This document shows, one piece after another, positions 44,500 through 55,729 of a DNA stretch of 64,000 nt. The notes under the pieces are model-generated. The model was given only the letters and a program-made list of their open reading frames with translations, made no database searches and had not been told where the DNA came from. A program made the position numbers and the translations under genes. The DNA comes from Sclerotiophoma versabilis (lineage: Eukaryota > Ascomycota > Dothideomycetes > Pleosporales > Didymellaceae): contig JAAROD010000090.1 of the NCBI GenBank assembly GCA_012274445.1, positions 620,001 to 684,000 of the forward strand, in the 5' to 3' direction. How positions within the stretch are numbered: position 1 is the stretch's first letter; every line of letters begins with the position of its first letter.

Positions 44500-46350
44500 T
44501 CACGTTCTGCCTCTTCGAGGATCGTTGGCTTCCTCCTTCCTCCAGTCACGCATCTCCTTCGTGCCCAAGCTGCCCAAGCCGCCCTCGCCCCTCCTCTCCC
44601 ATCCGCCCAACCTGACGACTAGCCCTGTTGCGTTGTCCGCACCCTCACTACCAGTCGATGTTTCGACCGCAAAGCTAGTGAGGTCTCTAGCGGCCTGATC
44701 AGGTGTTCTGGCTTCCTTCACGATATCGACAATTTCCTGGTCAGACAGATGGCCACAAACGCCGTCAGAGCACAAGACCATGAACGAATACTCGGCAGGG
44801 GAGAGCTCCACTCTACGAATCTCAGGTTCAGCAGAAACACCGATGCGCTTTGAAGACATGTCACCGAACGCTCTGGTGTTTGCCAACCCGGAGATGCGTT
44901 CTTCGCCGAACGAATCGGTCACGAAGGCGGCGGCGAAACGGCGCAGGCGTGTCGCTTCTTCGGGTAGTGATGGGTGGTGGTTCGATGTAAGCGGCACTGC
45001 AAGTCCAGTCGCAGTATTGCAGAGTAGTATCCTTGTATCGCCAACGTGTGCGGTGACGAGCGACGAGGGTGATGATGGGTGCCAGAATGGCGAAGGCGTA
45101 GGTGTCGAGATCAAAGCAACACTGCATGTGCTGCCGCCCTTAAAGCGCTTCGTACCACCAATGTTCTGACCTGCGCGTGAGGGCTTGCCAAGGATATCGT
45201 CATCATTGATAGCCTTGTCTGCTCGAACGGGGTCATCCTCTTTCTTGCCCACTTGCGCAGCCACAAAGTCGTAGTCGGCTTTCAGGAAGGCATACTCCAG
45301 TACTGTTTCTATGCCCACACCTTCAATGGTGTCGTCGGAGATCGTGGAGCTAGGGGAATGGCGCTTTGTGATGACCTCTTTCTCGTGGGGGTGTCCCCTA
45401 CCGCCAGCAGACAGAGAGAAATGCTCGGGCTTGAAGCGTCTGAAATAGCCGCCAACAAGCTCCTTCCAGTTCCTGACCAGCTCTCGCTCCATCTCTTCAG
45501 CCTTGCGTATGCTATCCGACTGGAGGATGGGTGGGTCGCCAGGAATAGACCCGTCTCGCTCTTTGCTAAGCAGACCACCTTGGTCCCCGCCGTTTGGCGG
45601 CTGCATCTTCTGGATGCCTGGCGGCGTGTGTGTTTGTATGGCTTCCAAGCTTTCTTTGTCCTTCTTCTGTTGGCTCTTTGGTGACGTATCTGGGTCCTGC
45701 ATACTGCAGGGTAGCGAAGGGCCAGCCCTCTTTAAGCTACTCTGCAGCTCAAACTGCCGTGTCGCCTTCTCGAGATAGTCGTGCAACTGCTCCCTCAGGA
45801 AGCCAGAGCACACTGCGCCGCCGTGTCCATCAAAGACGCCAAAGTAGAAGACCTGGGGATCTCCACTGGCGCTATCGGCAGGTGTGGCCTCGTTCACAGC
45901 CCCGCTCTTCCGTGTGAGTGACATGGGGCGCCGTTTGGCGAATGCCGGTACCTCAATGGTGCCGGCTTGAAACGCGTCTTCGTTGTATGGCCGAGAGCCT
46001 CGTGACAACGAGACACCAAAGTGGTGTTTCGCGCTCTTCAGCGGTATTCGCACTACTGTCATGTCGCGGTTTGCGCCCACGACAGCAGCCGGCGAGCGGC
46101 TGTCTCCTTTCGTCTCATGAGGCGTGCTCTTGTCGCGCGGGAGCTTGTGATTGAGTTTGGGCCCCGAGTCCGGGTGCAGCGAGGACGAGGGGATGTGGGT
46201 GACGAAGTACTCGTGAAAGCAGCGTCGCTGGCGGGCGGGCGGCCCTATCAAGGAGGGCGTGGAGGGGGGGCTCGGGGCGCGGTTGCAGGTGAGGCAGGCA
46301 ATGGCAGGCCTTCCTGTGGCTGTAGAGAGACGGACTGACGGTTTCCACAT
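44500..46350 (-). CDS. PP2C-type serine/threonine phosphatase, probably mitochondrial (Ptc6-like)
   Basis: This is a metal-dependent protein phosphatase of 616 residues in one exon. Its N-terminus MWKPSVRLSTATGRPAIACL and following Arg-rich segment (PPARQRRCFHEYF) look like a mitochondrial presequence. PP2C motifs appear in order: RPYNEDAFQAG, FYFGVFDGHGG, GGSTCSVALI, VTAHVGDTRILL, SFMVLCSDGVCGHLSDQEIV and DNATGLVVR. The acidic metal ligands ED, DGHGG, SDG and DN are all present. A long Ser/Lys-rich insert (about 220-330) separates the first and second halves, as in fungal Ptc6 proteins linked to mitophagy and pyruvate dehydrogenase control; that subgroup assignment is my inference. The start at 46350 is the first true ATG in the frame. 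Confidence 0.88.
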   Translation of the reverse strand: MWKPSVRLSTATGRPAIACLTCNRAPSPPSTPSLIGPPARQRRCFHEYFVTHIPSSSLHPDSGPKLNHKLPRDKSTPHETKGDSRSPAAVVGANRDMTVVRIPLKSAKHHFGVSLSRGSRPYNEDAFQAGTIEVPAFAKRRPMSLTRKSGAVNEATPADSASGDPQVFYFGVFDGHGGAVCSGFLREQLHDYLEKATRQFELQSSLKRAGPSLPCSMQDPDTSPKSQQKKDKESLEAIQTHTPPGIQKMQPPNGGDQGGLLSKERDGSIPGDPPILQSDSIRKAEEMERELVRNWKELVGGYFRRFKPEHFSLSAGGRGHPHEKEVITKRHSPSSTISDDTIEGVGIETVLEYAFLKADYDFVAAQVGKKEDDPVRADKAINDDDILGKPSRAGQNIGGTKRFKGGSTCSVALISTPTPSPFWHPSSPSSLVTAHVGDTRILLCNTATGLAVPLTSNHHPSLPEEATRLRRFAAAFVTDSFGEERISGLANTRAFGDMSSKRIGVSAEPEIRRVELSPAEYSFMVLCSDGVCGHLSDQEIVDIVKEARTPDQAARDLTSFAVETSTGSEGADNATGLVVRLGGWERRGEGGLGSLGTKEMRDWRKEEANDPRRGRT

Positions 46351-46733
46351 GCTGTCCCTTGCGGCGAAGGACGCATTGTGTGTAGGCACGGCAATTATGT
46401 CATGGTAGGGGTCGGGGCTAGGACGGGTGTTGGAGGAGCTGCGGCCAGGCGTTCCGAGCAGATCGCGCGTACTTGCAGCCCGCCTCGACCTTCACATCCT
46501 GCCGACACCTCCAACCTAATCGTGACCGTGTCCTCTTGTTATCACGACAAAGGAGTGTTGGCAGGACGGGAGCAGATGGTACTTTCACTAATCAATACTA
46601 CTTCCGAGAGCGCAGAGGAGTGCCAGCCTCTCCCCGTGCCTACATAACCCGGGTATACCACAACGCCACATAACAACAGACATTACATGCATAAGATACG
46701 TAGCTTCATCGGCAATTAGCTTGCCTTTTGTTT
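46351..46733. other. Intergenic region
   Basis: This is the promoter of the PP2C gene and 3' flank of the rhodopsin-like gene. No gene is supported. Confidence 0.4.
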
Positions 46734-48090
46734 CTAAATGTATCGCCTACCCTGAGGCTGTGGCACTGGACTGCCTCTTCCCTGGACCATCTGCACATTA
46801 ATGACTTTTTGTACGCTCGCCTTGCCCATCGTCACCGTTGGGCTCCATGGATCGTCGTCCTTCCCACCGCCATACGTACTCTCTCGGTTCCACTTGTCGT
46901 CTTTGGCTGCCCTTACATTCCCAGTGGCATTGTCGTTCACATAGCTCTTGTTTGTGTCGACAGTCGTCAGCGCGATGACACTGTCGTTGTCAGAGTCCTT
47001 CGACTTGGTTGTGTAGAACGATTTGGTGACGGTAGGCTTTATGAATGAATTTGGTAGAGACGCTTTTCGGCTCTTGAATGTGGACACACGTTCTTGTGTA
47101 TCTGAAGCGATCTTGCGAATTAGTGGGCGTAGAACGGCGATCGAAGCAGCGATAATGCCGGTTCCGGGCTCGGCTGTCGCCCAGATTGTAGCCTTGACAG
47201 CATTTGCTGTGATGGGTCAGCATTGACGTGCGAGGAGACAAGGGGAAAGGGGGAGGAACTCACGGTTTACGGCACCCTTACTACGAGAGAAGAGAAGGCC
47301 TTCGAGGTACACCATACGGAGGACACTAGAGACACTTCCGATGGCACCAAGACCCATAACAATACCGACGCTGATCTTGGACCGACGGTCGATTTTGCTG
47401 TCGACAAGGATGGCAATGGGGATAAGCACAAAAGTCCAATCTGCAATGACGTTGATAATGCCGTACAGGTAGCCTGTGGCCAAGATTAAGCCGGCAGAAA
47501 GACATTTCCCCGAGCCAGCATGAGCATCCGCGAGTTTGGAGGGGTCTCCGCATACAAAAACAGTTACGAAGGCATAAAAGAGGCCGTAGCTCGCACTGAC
47601 ACCAAGTATAGTGTGGAAGATGACAGTCTGCCAGCGTTTGGTTAGGACACGAAGGAAGAAGAGCCCCAGAGAGATCTTGAGTAGTGTAGTGGTGAGTATA
47701 TAGAAGACTTCGCTTAGCTGGACGAGCTGTGTTGGTCAATACGATGCTAGGTAAGGTTATCTTCGGATGACTTACGACTAAGCTTAGATATCGATCCTCT
47801 TTGCTAAACAGCTTACCCTGACCACTCCGTATTGTGATGGTCAAGATGAATGCACAATATGTGGTGAACAGCAGCTAACTCAGTCAGCTTGAGTTGGTCA
47901 AAAGCACCTCTCGACTCACCAAAGTAGCAACCAGGGCCGTATCATCCCAGCCTGGGGATTTGGTGATGCGGAATCGCACCCACAATCGGAGCCCTACAGC
48001 CAGCCATGCCGAGATGACGAGCGTTATGGATAAAGCGAAGACAATCTTGCCCAGTGTAATTAGTTCTTGGATTTGAGCCGTCGAGACCAT
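46734..48090 (-). CDS. Rhodopsin-like integral membrane protein (fungal SAT4/Pth11-related family)
   Basis: Four exons (48090-47920, 47874-47776, 47726-47264, 47206-46734) give 401 residues. Seven hydrophobic segments cover about 1-285, beginning ITLGKIVFALSITLVISAWL. The family marker LRLWVRFRITKSPGWDDTAL follows helix 1. Further family features are LLKISLGLFFLRVL, the Cys-containing loop FVCGDPSKLADAHAGSGKC, and EPGTGIIAASIAVLRPL before the tail. The last 120 residues are a cytosolic Ser/Thr/Lys-rich tail. These proteins are numerous in filamentous ascomycetes; some act as surface or G-protein-linked sensors, most are uncharacterised. It is not a retinal opsin: no Lys in the helix-7 position can be argued. 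An in-frame open stretch upstream of 48090 could supply a longer N-terminus. Confidence 0.87.
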
Positions 48091-49816
48091 ATTGTAGATT
48101 ACCACGTAAGTGGGGACTAAACAGAAAATCAGACAGGTATAGGAGAACGAGGCATTGCTGGCATTAAGAGCGGGATTTAGAATCGAGTATTTCCCGGAGA
48201 GTCGAGACCCGATGCTGGTCGTCGCAAGTGTGGTAGAGAGCACTGAACTCTATTTTGAGTGTAGCAGTCTGACGTGTGTTGGTCATTGGTTTGGTCGGTC
48301 TCCAGTAACCTGAATGATTGTTCCGCATGAATATCCCAGACGTTTGACGTCTAGCGCTACAGTTGGTCCGGCATGTTGACCTTGAGGACCCTGATTCGCG
48401 TGACGGACCCTGTACTCAGACAACGTCTTGAGGATACTCTATCTACCATCGATTGAGAAGGTAGATCGTGCTGTAGTGCTGTTCTCAATTCCGGAGGTTT
48501 CCTGAACACAGGTGATATACTTCGACGGTCATCCTGTAGTCTGAAGAAGGACCTCGAGGGGTGGCGAGGACGGTGAACAGTCTAGAAGACGTCCAAGACC
48601 CGAGACTCTACGGCACGGTAACTGCGAACATCAATTGAAATTCGCCTCTCGACCTCAAAGCGGCAGTGGAAGCGCGGTGGAGTTATACATTCGAAGGCCA
48701 TCATGTTTCGCCATGGATTCGAGGTGTCGTAGCTTCACGTTTCAAGAATCCGCGAAGAAGTCCGGATCTCAAACAATGCCAAGTGATTTACGACACACGT
48801 TTGGTCGATCCTTGTCCCGACGCCTCCCGAGAAACTGGATGACTGAGGTGCGAACCGCTGTTCAGGCGCGACTCCAGTGATGGCGCATAAGGCTGACATT
48901 CCAGGGGTGTCTCACAATCGATAACGCTACTGCTTAGTCACTAGTGCCTTCGGCAAATTTCTCTCCCTTTGGCCTCCACTGTGGCTTTCTTCAATCGACG
49001 CTGTCCGAACAGCAACACACCATCCAACCTGCACGATGCATCGCAGCTACTTTAACATCGAGCAGCCACATCGCGTTGCAGGCGTGTGATTACTGTTGCT
49101 CCACGCGTACGATCTGCTAACCTAGTGTCCTGATCCTCGTAGAGGACTCGGAAATAGCTTGCTGGAAGCGCTGCAAATATACATGAGGTATGTGCATATT
49201 TTCTTCTCTGTCCTCGATCTTCTGATGAAACACAACAAATCAACATATCACAGACCTGTTCCAAATACATTATGTGGATAACGATTGTAACATCTCCTGA
49301 CTGTTATTACATTCAACATCTGTACGATTTCAAGCTGTAGAGCGCATATACTGACGTACCCAACCAGTTCTGCAAACGTTAGGTCATCGCGTGCTGACTC
49401 CGATCTCGTTTGGTGCACGTATCTGTAGTCCTAGAACGATTCCTGCGCAACAATGTACTGTTCAATCTGTCAACAAAGGCAGCACCTATGGACGCTACGG
49501 GTTCTTTATACTTTCTTTTCGACCTCTGCTCGACTTCGAACTCGAGACGTAATGTACATCTTTGCTTTGTTCGATTACTATTTTAAATACGGTCGATCAC
49601 TCAATGAAAGAGCGTTGTCTATTCACAGATATGTGTTCTGCACATTGCGCCCTTGCTTATCAGCCATATTGCAATAAGGCTCCCAGCTCTACCCCGAAAT
49701 ACTTACACAATTGACCGACTGGTTGCAGGATACTACACCAAACCCGTGCAACACAAATTTGCTTACTCTGCATAAACAGCTACTTGCTGTACACGACATT
49801 CGTTATAAGGGTCAAC
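48091..49816. other. Divergent intergenic region
   Basis: About 1.7 kb between the rhodopsin-like gene (-) and the large unidentified gene (+). It must contain both promoters. Only short, unsupported open frames are present, and no RNA gene or repeat is seen. Confidence 0.4.
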
Positions 49817-52426
49817 ATGGCTAACCTAGATACCGGCCGGCCCACAACTCGACGCAATAGCATTTTCTCTTTGGGCTTGGTAGGTGTCCCAAGCATGCAA
49901 GAGTCGGTGCAAACAGCGGATGAGTTCGATCTCCACTTCAACCCCAACACTGATCTAAACGCTGGGCCAGACGCTGATGTCAACGCGCACATCGATGCCT
50001 TTTGTGCAAATACTGGTCTGGCTGATGAACACTTGCTGAGCGACTTGCAAATTACACAGAACCTGGCACTGAAGACAGACTTTGAGCCACTGGAGTTGTC
50101 TCAAGCCTGCGTCCCCAATGAGCAATGCCCTTCATACATATACTGTCCGACGGGTCTCAGCTCGTTGCCTGTACAACACGATTTTACATACACTGAACCC
50201 CAGGTTTACTACTCAGCTCACGAGGCGCCATACTTCGACAACTGCTATGGCGCCCTCACTCCATCGGATGACCTATCGGGTACCCTGGGTCTCAGTGCGA
50301 CACCCGGAAATAACCCCTTCGCTGGATATAGGAACTCTCAATGCCTATCGCAGCCGCATGCATACCCGACTGAGTCTTGGATACTGCCTGCTGAGGCTGT
50401 GATTATGCCTACAGTACAGACAGACTATGTATCTTTCGACGATACCTCCTCCAATGACACATCGATCCAGTTCGCAACATATTCTTTCGAGGAACCACCA
50501 GCTGCCACACCAAAACAGACTTTTAAACCTATATCCATTCCTCCACCAGTCACTAAAGAGCATACGCAACAAGGGCCGCAAGAATCGGATTCAAACTCAG
50601 ACTCAGATTACCGTGACACCGAAATAGAGACTAATAAGAACCCCAAGCGAGCAGCTCAAAAGAAACCCCGCAAGGATTCTGTAAGCTCTGCTAGCCCTTC
50701 CACCGCAAGTCAAGCGGAACCGGTAAAGTACTTACCTGGTGAAAAACCCAAGAAAGTTGACGCGAAACCTTGGGTTCGTACCAATGCCAACACGGAGGGT
50801 GACACACGGACTGCAAAAATCAACAACTGGAAAAACAAGTACGTGTATAAGCCGTTACCACTCGGCACCTGGAGCTCTGGCAAGTACACCTTCAAGTACA
50901 CGCAGTACGAGAATGTAGATTTTCTTACCGAGGCGCCCATGTCTACCGGAAAGATCAAGGAGTACATTCTGAACTATCCATGCGACGATCAGAAACGCCT
51001 CGTTCTCTGGATCCAGAAGATGCCTGCTGATCAAGGCCGACGCTATGGTTCAAAACAACATTCCAAGTGCGCTTTCAAGGACTGCCCAATCCAGCGATAT
51101 GTTGAAGGAACCATCAGTACTGGTGAGTATCGCCTTGCCTTTGATGAGAAGTACTACACGTATGGGGATCAAGTGGACCCTTATGATTGTGCAGCCTATG
51201 CTCACCTTTACTGCATGGAGCAATTCCTGGACTTCGAACAGGTGTGCCAGATAGCTGATGTACGCATTGATACACGCCTTGACATGCCGCTCGAGCCTAA
51301 TGGCAAAGCAGCGTTTTCCATGGTCGATGCCCCTGCTCGACATGATATGGCGCGCTTTGTCAAAGCAGCTTTGAAGGGCAAGCTGCGCCAGACCCAGGGC
51401 TGGTACAACTATCCCGTTCATACCGACTACGACCGCGACCAGCAGAAGCCTCACGAGTGCACGCTTACTTACTTGGCGCATTGCATGTATGAAGCTCATC
51501 AGGATGATTCACACAAGAAGCAGGCTGCCCTTCGCCGAGTTACTGTATCGCAGCGACGAGTGCATCTGGGCGATTTGGAGATAAGCGTAGCAGACAAGCG
51601 TATCATGATCGACGTTTTCGGTGGTAAGAAGAAGGGAAGAAACAGCAAAGTGGAAGAGCACTATGACAAGCGCATCCTTCACCATATTGCCCGAGCCAAA
51701 CGAGAAGCTGAGGACTTTCTCAAAGGTAAGCGTTCGGGGAAGAACTCCGGTAAGAAGGGCAAGAAACGCAAGATTGTCGAGCGCGACGAGACTGATGACG
51801 AACATCATATATACGGCACAGAGCAACACGCGTATGCTACGCCATCACAAAACACACGTGCGTCTCGACAAAAAAAGCAACGAGTCAACTACGCAGAGAC
51901 ACCAATCGATAAGCAAGAGCAGTATGCGTATCCATACACGCGACCTCAGCAACTTCAGCCCGCCCAAGCTCCTGAGCAGCAAGTCCAACACCTGCAGACC
52001 TATGTGGCAACCAATTTCGACTACTCATCGGAAGCAGCACAAACGCAACACCCCATCGATCCCATGCTCGAAACACCCTACGGTCTCTACGCGGTCCCTG
52101 AGACCCCTAAGCTCAATATTGCAGACTTTACTAACTTCCCTACCTGTGAAGACGATCTTCCCAATGACAACCTTGAGAAGCTGCTCGCGCTGGACCGACG
52201 GCAATCTTGCACAGCAGAATTCGGTACGATGAGCATTTTGAAGAGCCCTGCACCTACTCACGATGGACAAACGCCGCGACCAGCGGTCTTTAGTCGGCGA
52301 GCGGTGTTTGATGCTCAGCCCGTCAACGAGAGCAAGGAGCATAGAGTAAATGATCCGGCGAACTTGATGTCAGGTAGGCGTAGCGCGCGCCTTGCAGCGA
52401 ACAAACAGGTGGCAAACGGCAGATGA
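49817..52426 (+). CDS. Large unidentified protein with putative Cys/His finger and AT-hook-like tail
   Basis: This is a single exon of 869 residues from an ATG at 49817 (CAACATGGC). The first 240 residues are acidic and Pro/Thr-rich, then a basic Lys-rich linker. A dense, folded-looking core spans about 305-620: it starts KPWVRTNANTEGDTRTAKIN and contains KCAFKDC with C418 and C423, then C458, H463 and C466 in CAAYAHLYC. A C-x4-C..H-x2-C arrangement of this kind resembles treble-clef fingers such as the PARP type, but this is inference. About residues 610-660 are very basic (KRSGKNSGKKGKKRK), a clear nuclear-localisation candidate. The tail ends MSGRRSARLAANKQ, an RRSARLA element common in chromatin proteins. 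I do not recognise the family. A nuclear DNA- or chromatin-linked role is likely but unproven. Confidence 0.85.
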   Translation: MANLDTGRPTTRRNSIFSLGLVGVPSMQESVQTADEFDLHFNPNTDLNAGPDADVNAHIDAFCANTGLADEHLLSDLQITQNLALKTDFEPLELSQACVPNEQCPSYIYCPTGLSSLPVQHDFTYTEPQVYYSAHEAPYFDNCYGALTPSDDLSGTLGLSATPGNNPFAGYRNSQCLSQPHAYPTESWILPAEAVIMPTVQTDYVSFDDTSSNDTSIQFATYSFEEPPAATPKQTFKPISIPPPVTKEHTQQGPQESDSNSDSDYRDTEIETNKNPKRAAQKKPRKDSVSSASPSTASQAEPVKYLPGEKPKKVDAKPWVRTNANTEGDTRTAKINNWKNKYVYKPLPLGTWSSGKYTFKYTQYENVDFLTEAPMSTGKIKEYILNYPCDDQKRLVLWIQKMPADQGRRYGSKQHSKCAFKDCPIQRYVEGTISTGEYRLAFDEKYYTYGDQVDPYDCAAYAHLYCMEQFLDFEQVCQIADVRIDTRLDMPLEPNGKAAFSMVDAPARHDMARFVKAALKGKLRQTQGWYNYPVHTDYDRDQQKPHECTLTYLAHCMYEAHQDDSHKKQAALRRVTVSQRRVHLGDLEISVADKRIMIDVFGGKKKGRNSKVEEHYDKRILHHIARAKREAEDFLKGKRSGKNSGKKGKKRKIVERDETDDEHHIYGTEQHAYATPSQNTRASRQKKQRVNYAETPIDKQEQYAYPYTRPQQLQPAQAPEQQVQHLQTYVATNFDYSSEAAQTQHPIDPMLETPYGLYAVPETPKLNIADFTNFPTCEDDLPNDNLEKLLALDRRQSCTAEFGTMSILKSPAPTHDGQTPRPAVFSRRAVFDAQPVNESKEHRVNDPANLMSGRRSARLAANKQVANGR

Positions 52427-53302
52427 GCCCGGTCGTTTGACTTTAGCATTTTCTTATGTAGCGTCCTTTGAGATGGAAAGATTAATATGTACGAATTCCC
52501 CCGGTGAGAACTACATGGTCCGTGCATATGTGTGAGGTTCATATTGATCCGAGCAGTGCAGGTCAGAACAATGTCCGCGCACCCATGCTTGCGATTTTCA
52601 CTGCCTTGTTGTGTCTCTCCCAGATCTCTCATCAGCGTGGACAAGGCGCAATCATATCTTCAAAATGCATTAAGAACGCGAAGTCGGCAGCTTTGCTCGT
52701 TTGGTACCGAGGTGGCAAGCGCAGGTACCAAGCCAGTCCCCACTTTCGTGCAGAGGTGCGCTGTCACCGCATGTTGCTTAAAGTGTATCTTGACAGTATA
52801 AGATCCAGGACCGTCTCTTTTTCAAGCTCTGAAAGGTCACAAGCCGAGCTGCGTTTCACCGCCATGTTTCAGATATTTCGAAAAATCGATCCTCGCTAAG
52901 ATTTTAGGCGCTCGGGGAGACTGTTCTCGATGCCGTGGAGCCACTGTTCTTCTCTGACCGACAGAACGGTGAGTGTGAGTTGTCCGAAGGAGTGCAGCAG
53001 TAGGCCCAGGTACTAGCTGTGGCAGGGATGGTTCGATGATGTCTGTGATTACTAGTGGCGCTAGCATTCCCATTTGGGTTACCCTGAGCAACGCTGTTTA
53101 CACCGCTGAATTGAGGAGGCTGAATTGAGGCTGGCTTGCTCTGTGCCCTGTGCTCTGTGCTTCCCAGCCAGCGCATAGATGTCCCGCGGTTCGCCCAAAC
53201 AATGGCAGCCGATATCCCTGATCAATTCCACATTTTTGAACGTTCATTGAACCCTGAGTGACACATGTTGTCGCACAACGGGACAAGCCAGCAACTTCTA
53301 TT
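52427..53302. other. Intergenic region
   Basis: This is the 3' flank of the preceding gene and the promoter of the next, both on the plus strand. No convincing gene is seen on either strand. Confidence 0.4.
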
Positions 53303-55729
53303 ATGACGACACTTGACGAGCTACGAGACCAAGGTGTCACTTCCTTTGCAATTCACGAAGATCAGCAATACGGTGAACCATTGTCGCCTGGCACCATGTT
53401 CGAGGGCGATACCTCTTTCAACTCTGACCTTGCCATGTCAATGAACGGCGAAGACACACCAGATGTCGGGATCGAGCGAGATGAGCGAGAATTCGGTGAC
53501 GAGCTACTACAGCCCTACCAGAGTTCATACACATCGCGAAAAGGGCACTCCCGGCGTCAATCTGCTACAACACACTACAGCTTCATATCCGCCATGCCCT
53601 CTGAGACTGGTTCCATCTCGTCCAAACCCGCTTCCGCCGGCAACCCAGCCATCGATACACGATACACTCCACGAAAGGAGCGACCGCGATTTCGAAACCC
53701 CGAGTCGGTACGTGCGATGCAGATGTCATCTCCACTACCAATGTCGACATACGAGAGCAATCGAGAAAGGATGAAGAGCGCGTACGGTCTTGCAACACCA
53801 AGCAGAACTGGTAGGTCAGAGACACCAGTGTCGAGACACTCTGGTTCACGTAGAGGAAGCATCAGAAGCCATCACAGCCCGAAGCCTCCACCAACACCAC
53901 AGCAGGCGCCTCTAGTCTTGCTCCACGTCACCATCCTGCCTATGCAGCTACCGTTCTCGCACGACCTCATGGCAAGAATCATGCCAGACTGGCTGGCAGA
54001 GAACTTCAGGCTGCTTGAGGAGAAGCTACAGGACATCATCTTGATGCGCCGAGGCCTGCTGATTCCTCACCCTAGAGACGAGTATGAGCTGCTCGAGGAG
54101 CGCATCTTGGAAAGCCTGGAGCTCAAGACACCACGACTGCTCAAGTGTGGTCACTTTGTGGCACCGGACGACGACACAGAGAAAGATGAGGACGATGACT
54201 CTGCAATCGGCGCCGAAGACGGTGCTAGTCACATGAGTGGTGGAACCATGACCGATGATCATGAGGGGATGCACACAAGACGAGACTCGGCCACGTGCTT
54301 GGACTGCCATCGCGAGCTGAAAAAACCAGGTCAAGGTGTCGGTGCTGGCACACGTCGCTTCGACATAAGGATTTACGCCGCCAATGGCCTCATGCGCTCT
54401 GAAGCATGGACAGCAGCCTGGACCGAGATGGAACGTTGTGACGTCGAAATCACACCCTGGATTCCCGAAGATGTTCGTAAGATGCTCGAAAAGAGGGTTC
54501 TTGAGGAGCAAGAGGCAGATAAGCGTAAAGCAGCATACAATGCTGAGCTGCAGCGCAGGGTCCAGGAAGATATTGTTCGACAGCAGAAACTGGCGGCCGA
54601 AGCAGTTGCAAAAAAGAAGCAAGAAGAAGAACAACTTCAGAGGAGCTTCGAGGCTGCTACCGCTGCTCTACAGAGGAGTATCGAGGAGAAGGCAACCGAC
54701 AAAGCGCAGTTCGAGGAGACACTGGAACAAAAATTAGAGGAGGCTAAGGAGGCAATTCGCTTCGAGCTTGAGTCACAAGCGATGATGGAGTCGAACTCGG
54801 TCGCTGAACGATTTCGTGCGATGGAAGAAGCCCTGAGGCAATACCAATACGCATCCTGTCCTCAATCACCGCTACCACCATCCCAAGTATCCTCACGCTC
54901 ACGAGCGTCAACCTATGACTTGGACTTGCGCAGCGTTTCACGCGGTCGCCGTGGATATACCTCTAGCCGACCTCATGCGGCTCAAATTCCACTCAGCACC
55001 CTGGTGAAGAACTACCTTGTGGTACAGCTAGCAGATCCCAAGAATTGGGCTATCCTGTTGTTGACCGCGGCTGTCGGTTTCATGTCGATGAACATGACTA
55101 CCCAACAACCTCACACGCCTTTGATCAGCAACGTGCCCTCGGTCGATGTCTTCTCAGGATCCGCCATCACAGCAACAAGTACGGCGATCTCGACGCTTAC
55201 TATCACTGAGACTCAGATGGCGAGCAGCGTCTACCCGACAGTCTCGTACTCGTCTTCGGCGTATGCAACAGCATCTTCCTCTACCGCTGCGTCCGTTCTG
55301 TCCACCATTGTGCCAACCGAGCCAGATGTTGTCGCGGACCCCAACGAAGCAGCCATATTCGAGTCATCCTCCACTGTCAACGATGAGCCGCTGCGTCGGG
55401 ATTCCGAGACCTCTGAAGCAGACCCCGAAGAGACTGTTGTTGCAGAAGACCCAGTTGTTGAAGACCTTACAGAGCCTGCAAACATCGACTCGAGCTTGTT
55501 CCAGCACACTTCCGAGCTGCTTGGAGCCGCCCACGAGGAGGCAGTCGTCATGGAGGACCCTGTTACCCCGCAGGCGGAGGACTCTGCATCTGACATGTCT
55601 GAGACGGAGAGCATTGCGAACGCGGAGACCAACAGCGTCGCTGTCGAGTCTGATGATGAGATGGAGGTCTGCCCTATTGAGAACGTCATTGAGTCTGAGA
55701 GCGAGACTTGCGATGCGAAGGAGGAGTAG
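53303..55729 (+). CDS. Coiled-coil, single-pass membrane protein of a fungal-specific family
   Basis: This is a single exon of 808 residues starting at an ATG at 53303. The first 205 residues are disordered, with Ser/Arg clusters. A conserved-looking domain at about 205-390 starts PLVLLHVTILPMQLPFSHDL and contains CGHFVAP and CLDCHREL, then FDIRIYAANGLMRSEAWTAA. A strong coiled coil follows (about 393-515, KRKAAYNAELQRRVQEDIVR). One hydrophobic segment lies near 580-600 (NWAILLLTAAVGFMSMNM). The remainder is Ser/Thr then very acidic. Database entries of this type are often named pathway-specific nitrogen regulator, a label I recall but cannot justify from the sequence. The layout suits an anchored organelle- or nuclear-envelope protein, as inference only. 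Confidence 0.82.
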   Translation: MTTLDELRDQGVTSFAIHEDQQYGEPLSPGTMFEGDTSFNSDLAMSMNGEDTPDVGIERDEREFGDELLQPYQSSYTSRKGHSRRQSATTHYSFISAMPSETGSISSKPASAGNPAIDTRYTPRKERPRFRNPESVRAMQMSSPLPMSTYESNRERMKSAYGLATPSRTGRSETPVSRHSGSRRGSIRSHHSPKPPPTPQQAPLVLLHVTILPMQLPFSHDLMARIMPDWLAENFRLLEEKLQDIILMRRGLLIPHPRDEYELLEERILESLELKTPRLLKCGHFVAPDDDTEKDEDDDSAIGAEDGASHMSGGTMTDDHEGMHTRRDSATCLDCHRELKKPGQGVGAGTRRFDIRIYAANGLMRSEAWTAAWTEMERCDVEITPWIPEDVRKMLEKRVLEEQEADKRKAAYNAELQRRVQEDIVRQQKLAAEAVAKKKQEEEQLQRSFEAATAALQRSIEEKATDKAQFEETLEQKLEEAKEAIRFELESQAMMESNSVAERFRAMEEALRQYQYASCPQSPLPPSQVSSRSRASTYDLDLRSVSRGRRGYTSSRPHAAQIPLSTLVKNYLVVQLADPKNWAILLLTAAVGFMSMNMTTQQPHTPLISNVPSVDVFSGSAITATSTAISTLTITETQMASSVYPTVSYSSSAYATASSSTAASVLSTIVPTEPDVVADPNEAAIFESSSTVNDEPLRRDSETSEADPEETVVAEDPVVEDLTEPANIDSSLFQHTSELLGAAHEEAVVMEDPVTPQAEDSASDMSETESIANAETNSVAVESDDEMEVCPIENVIESESETCDAKEE

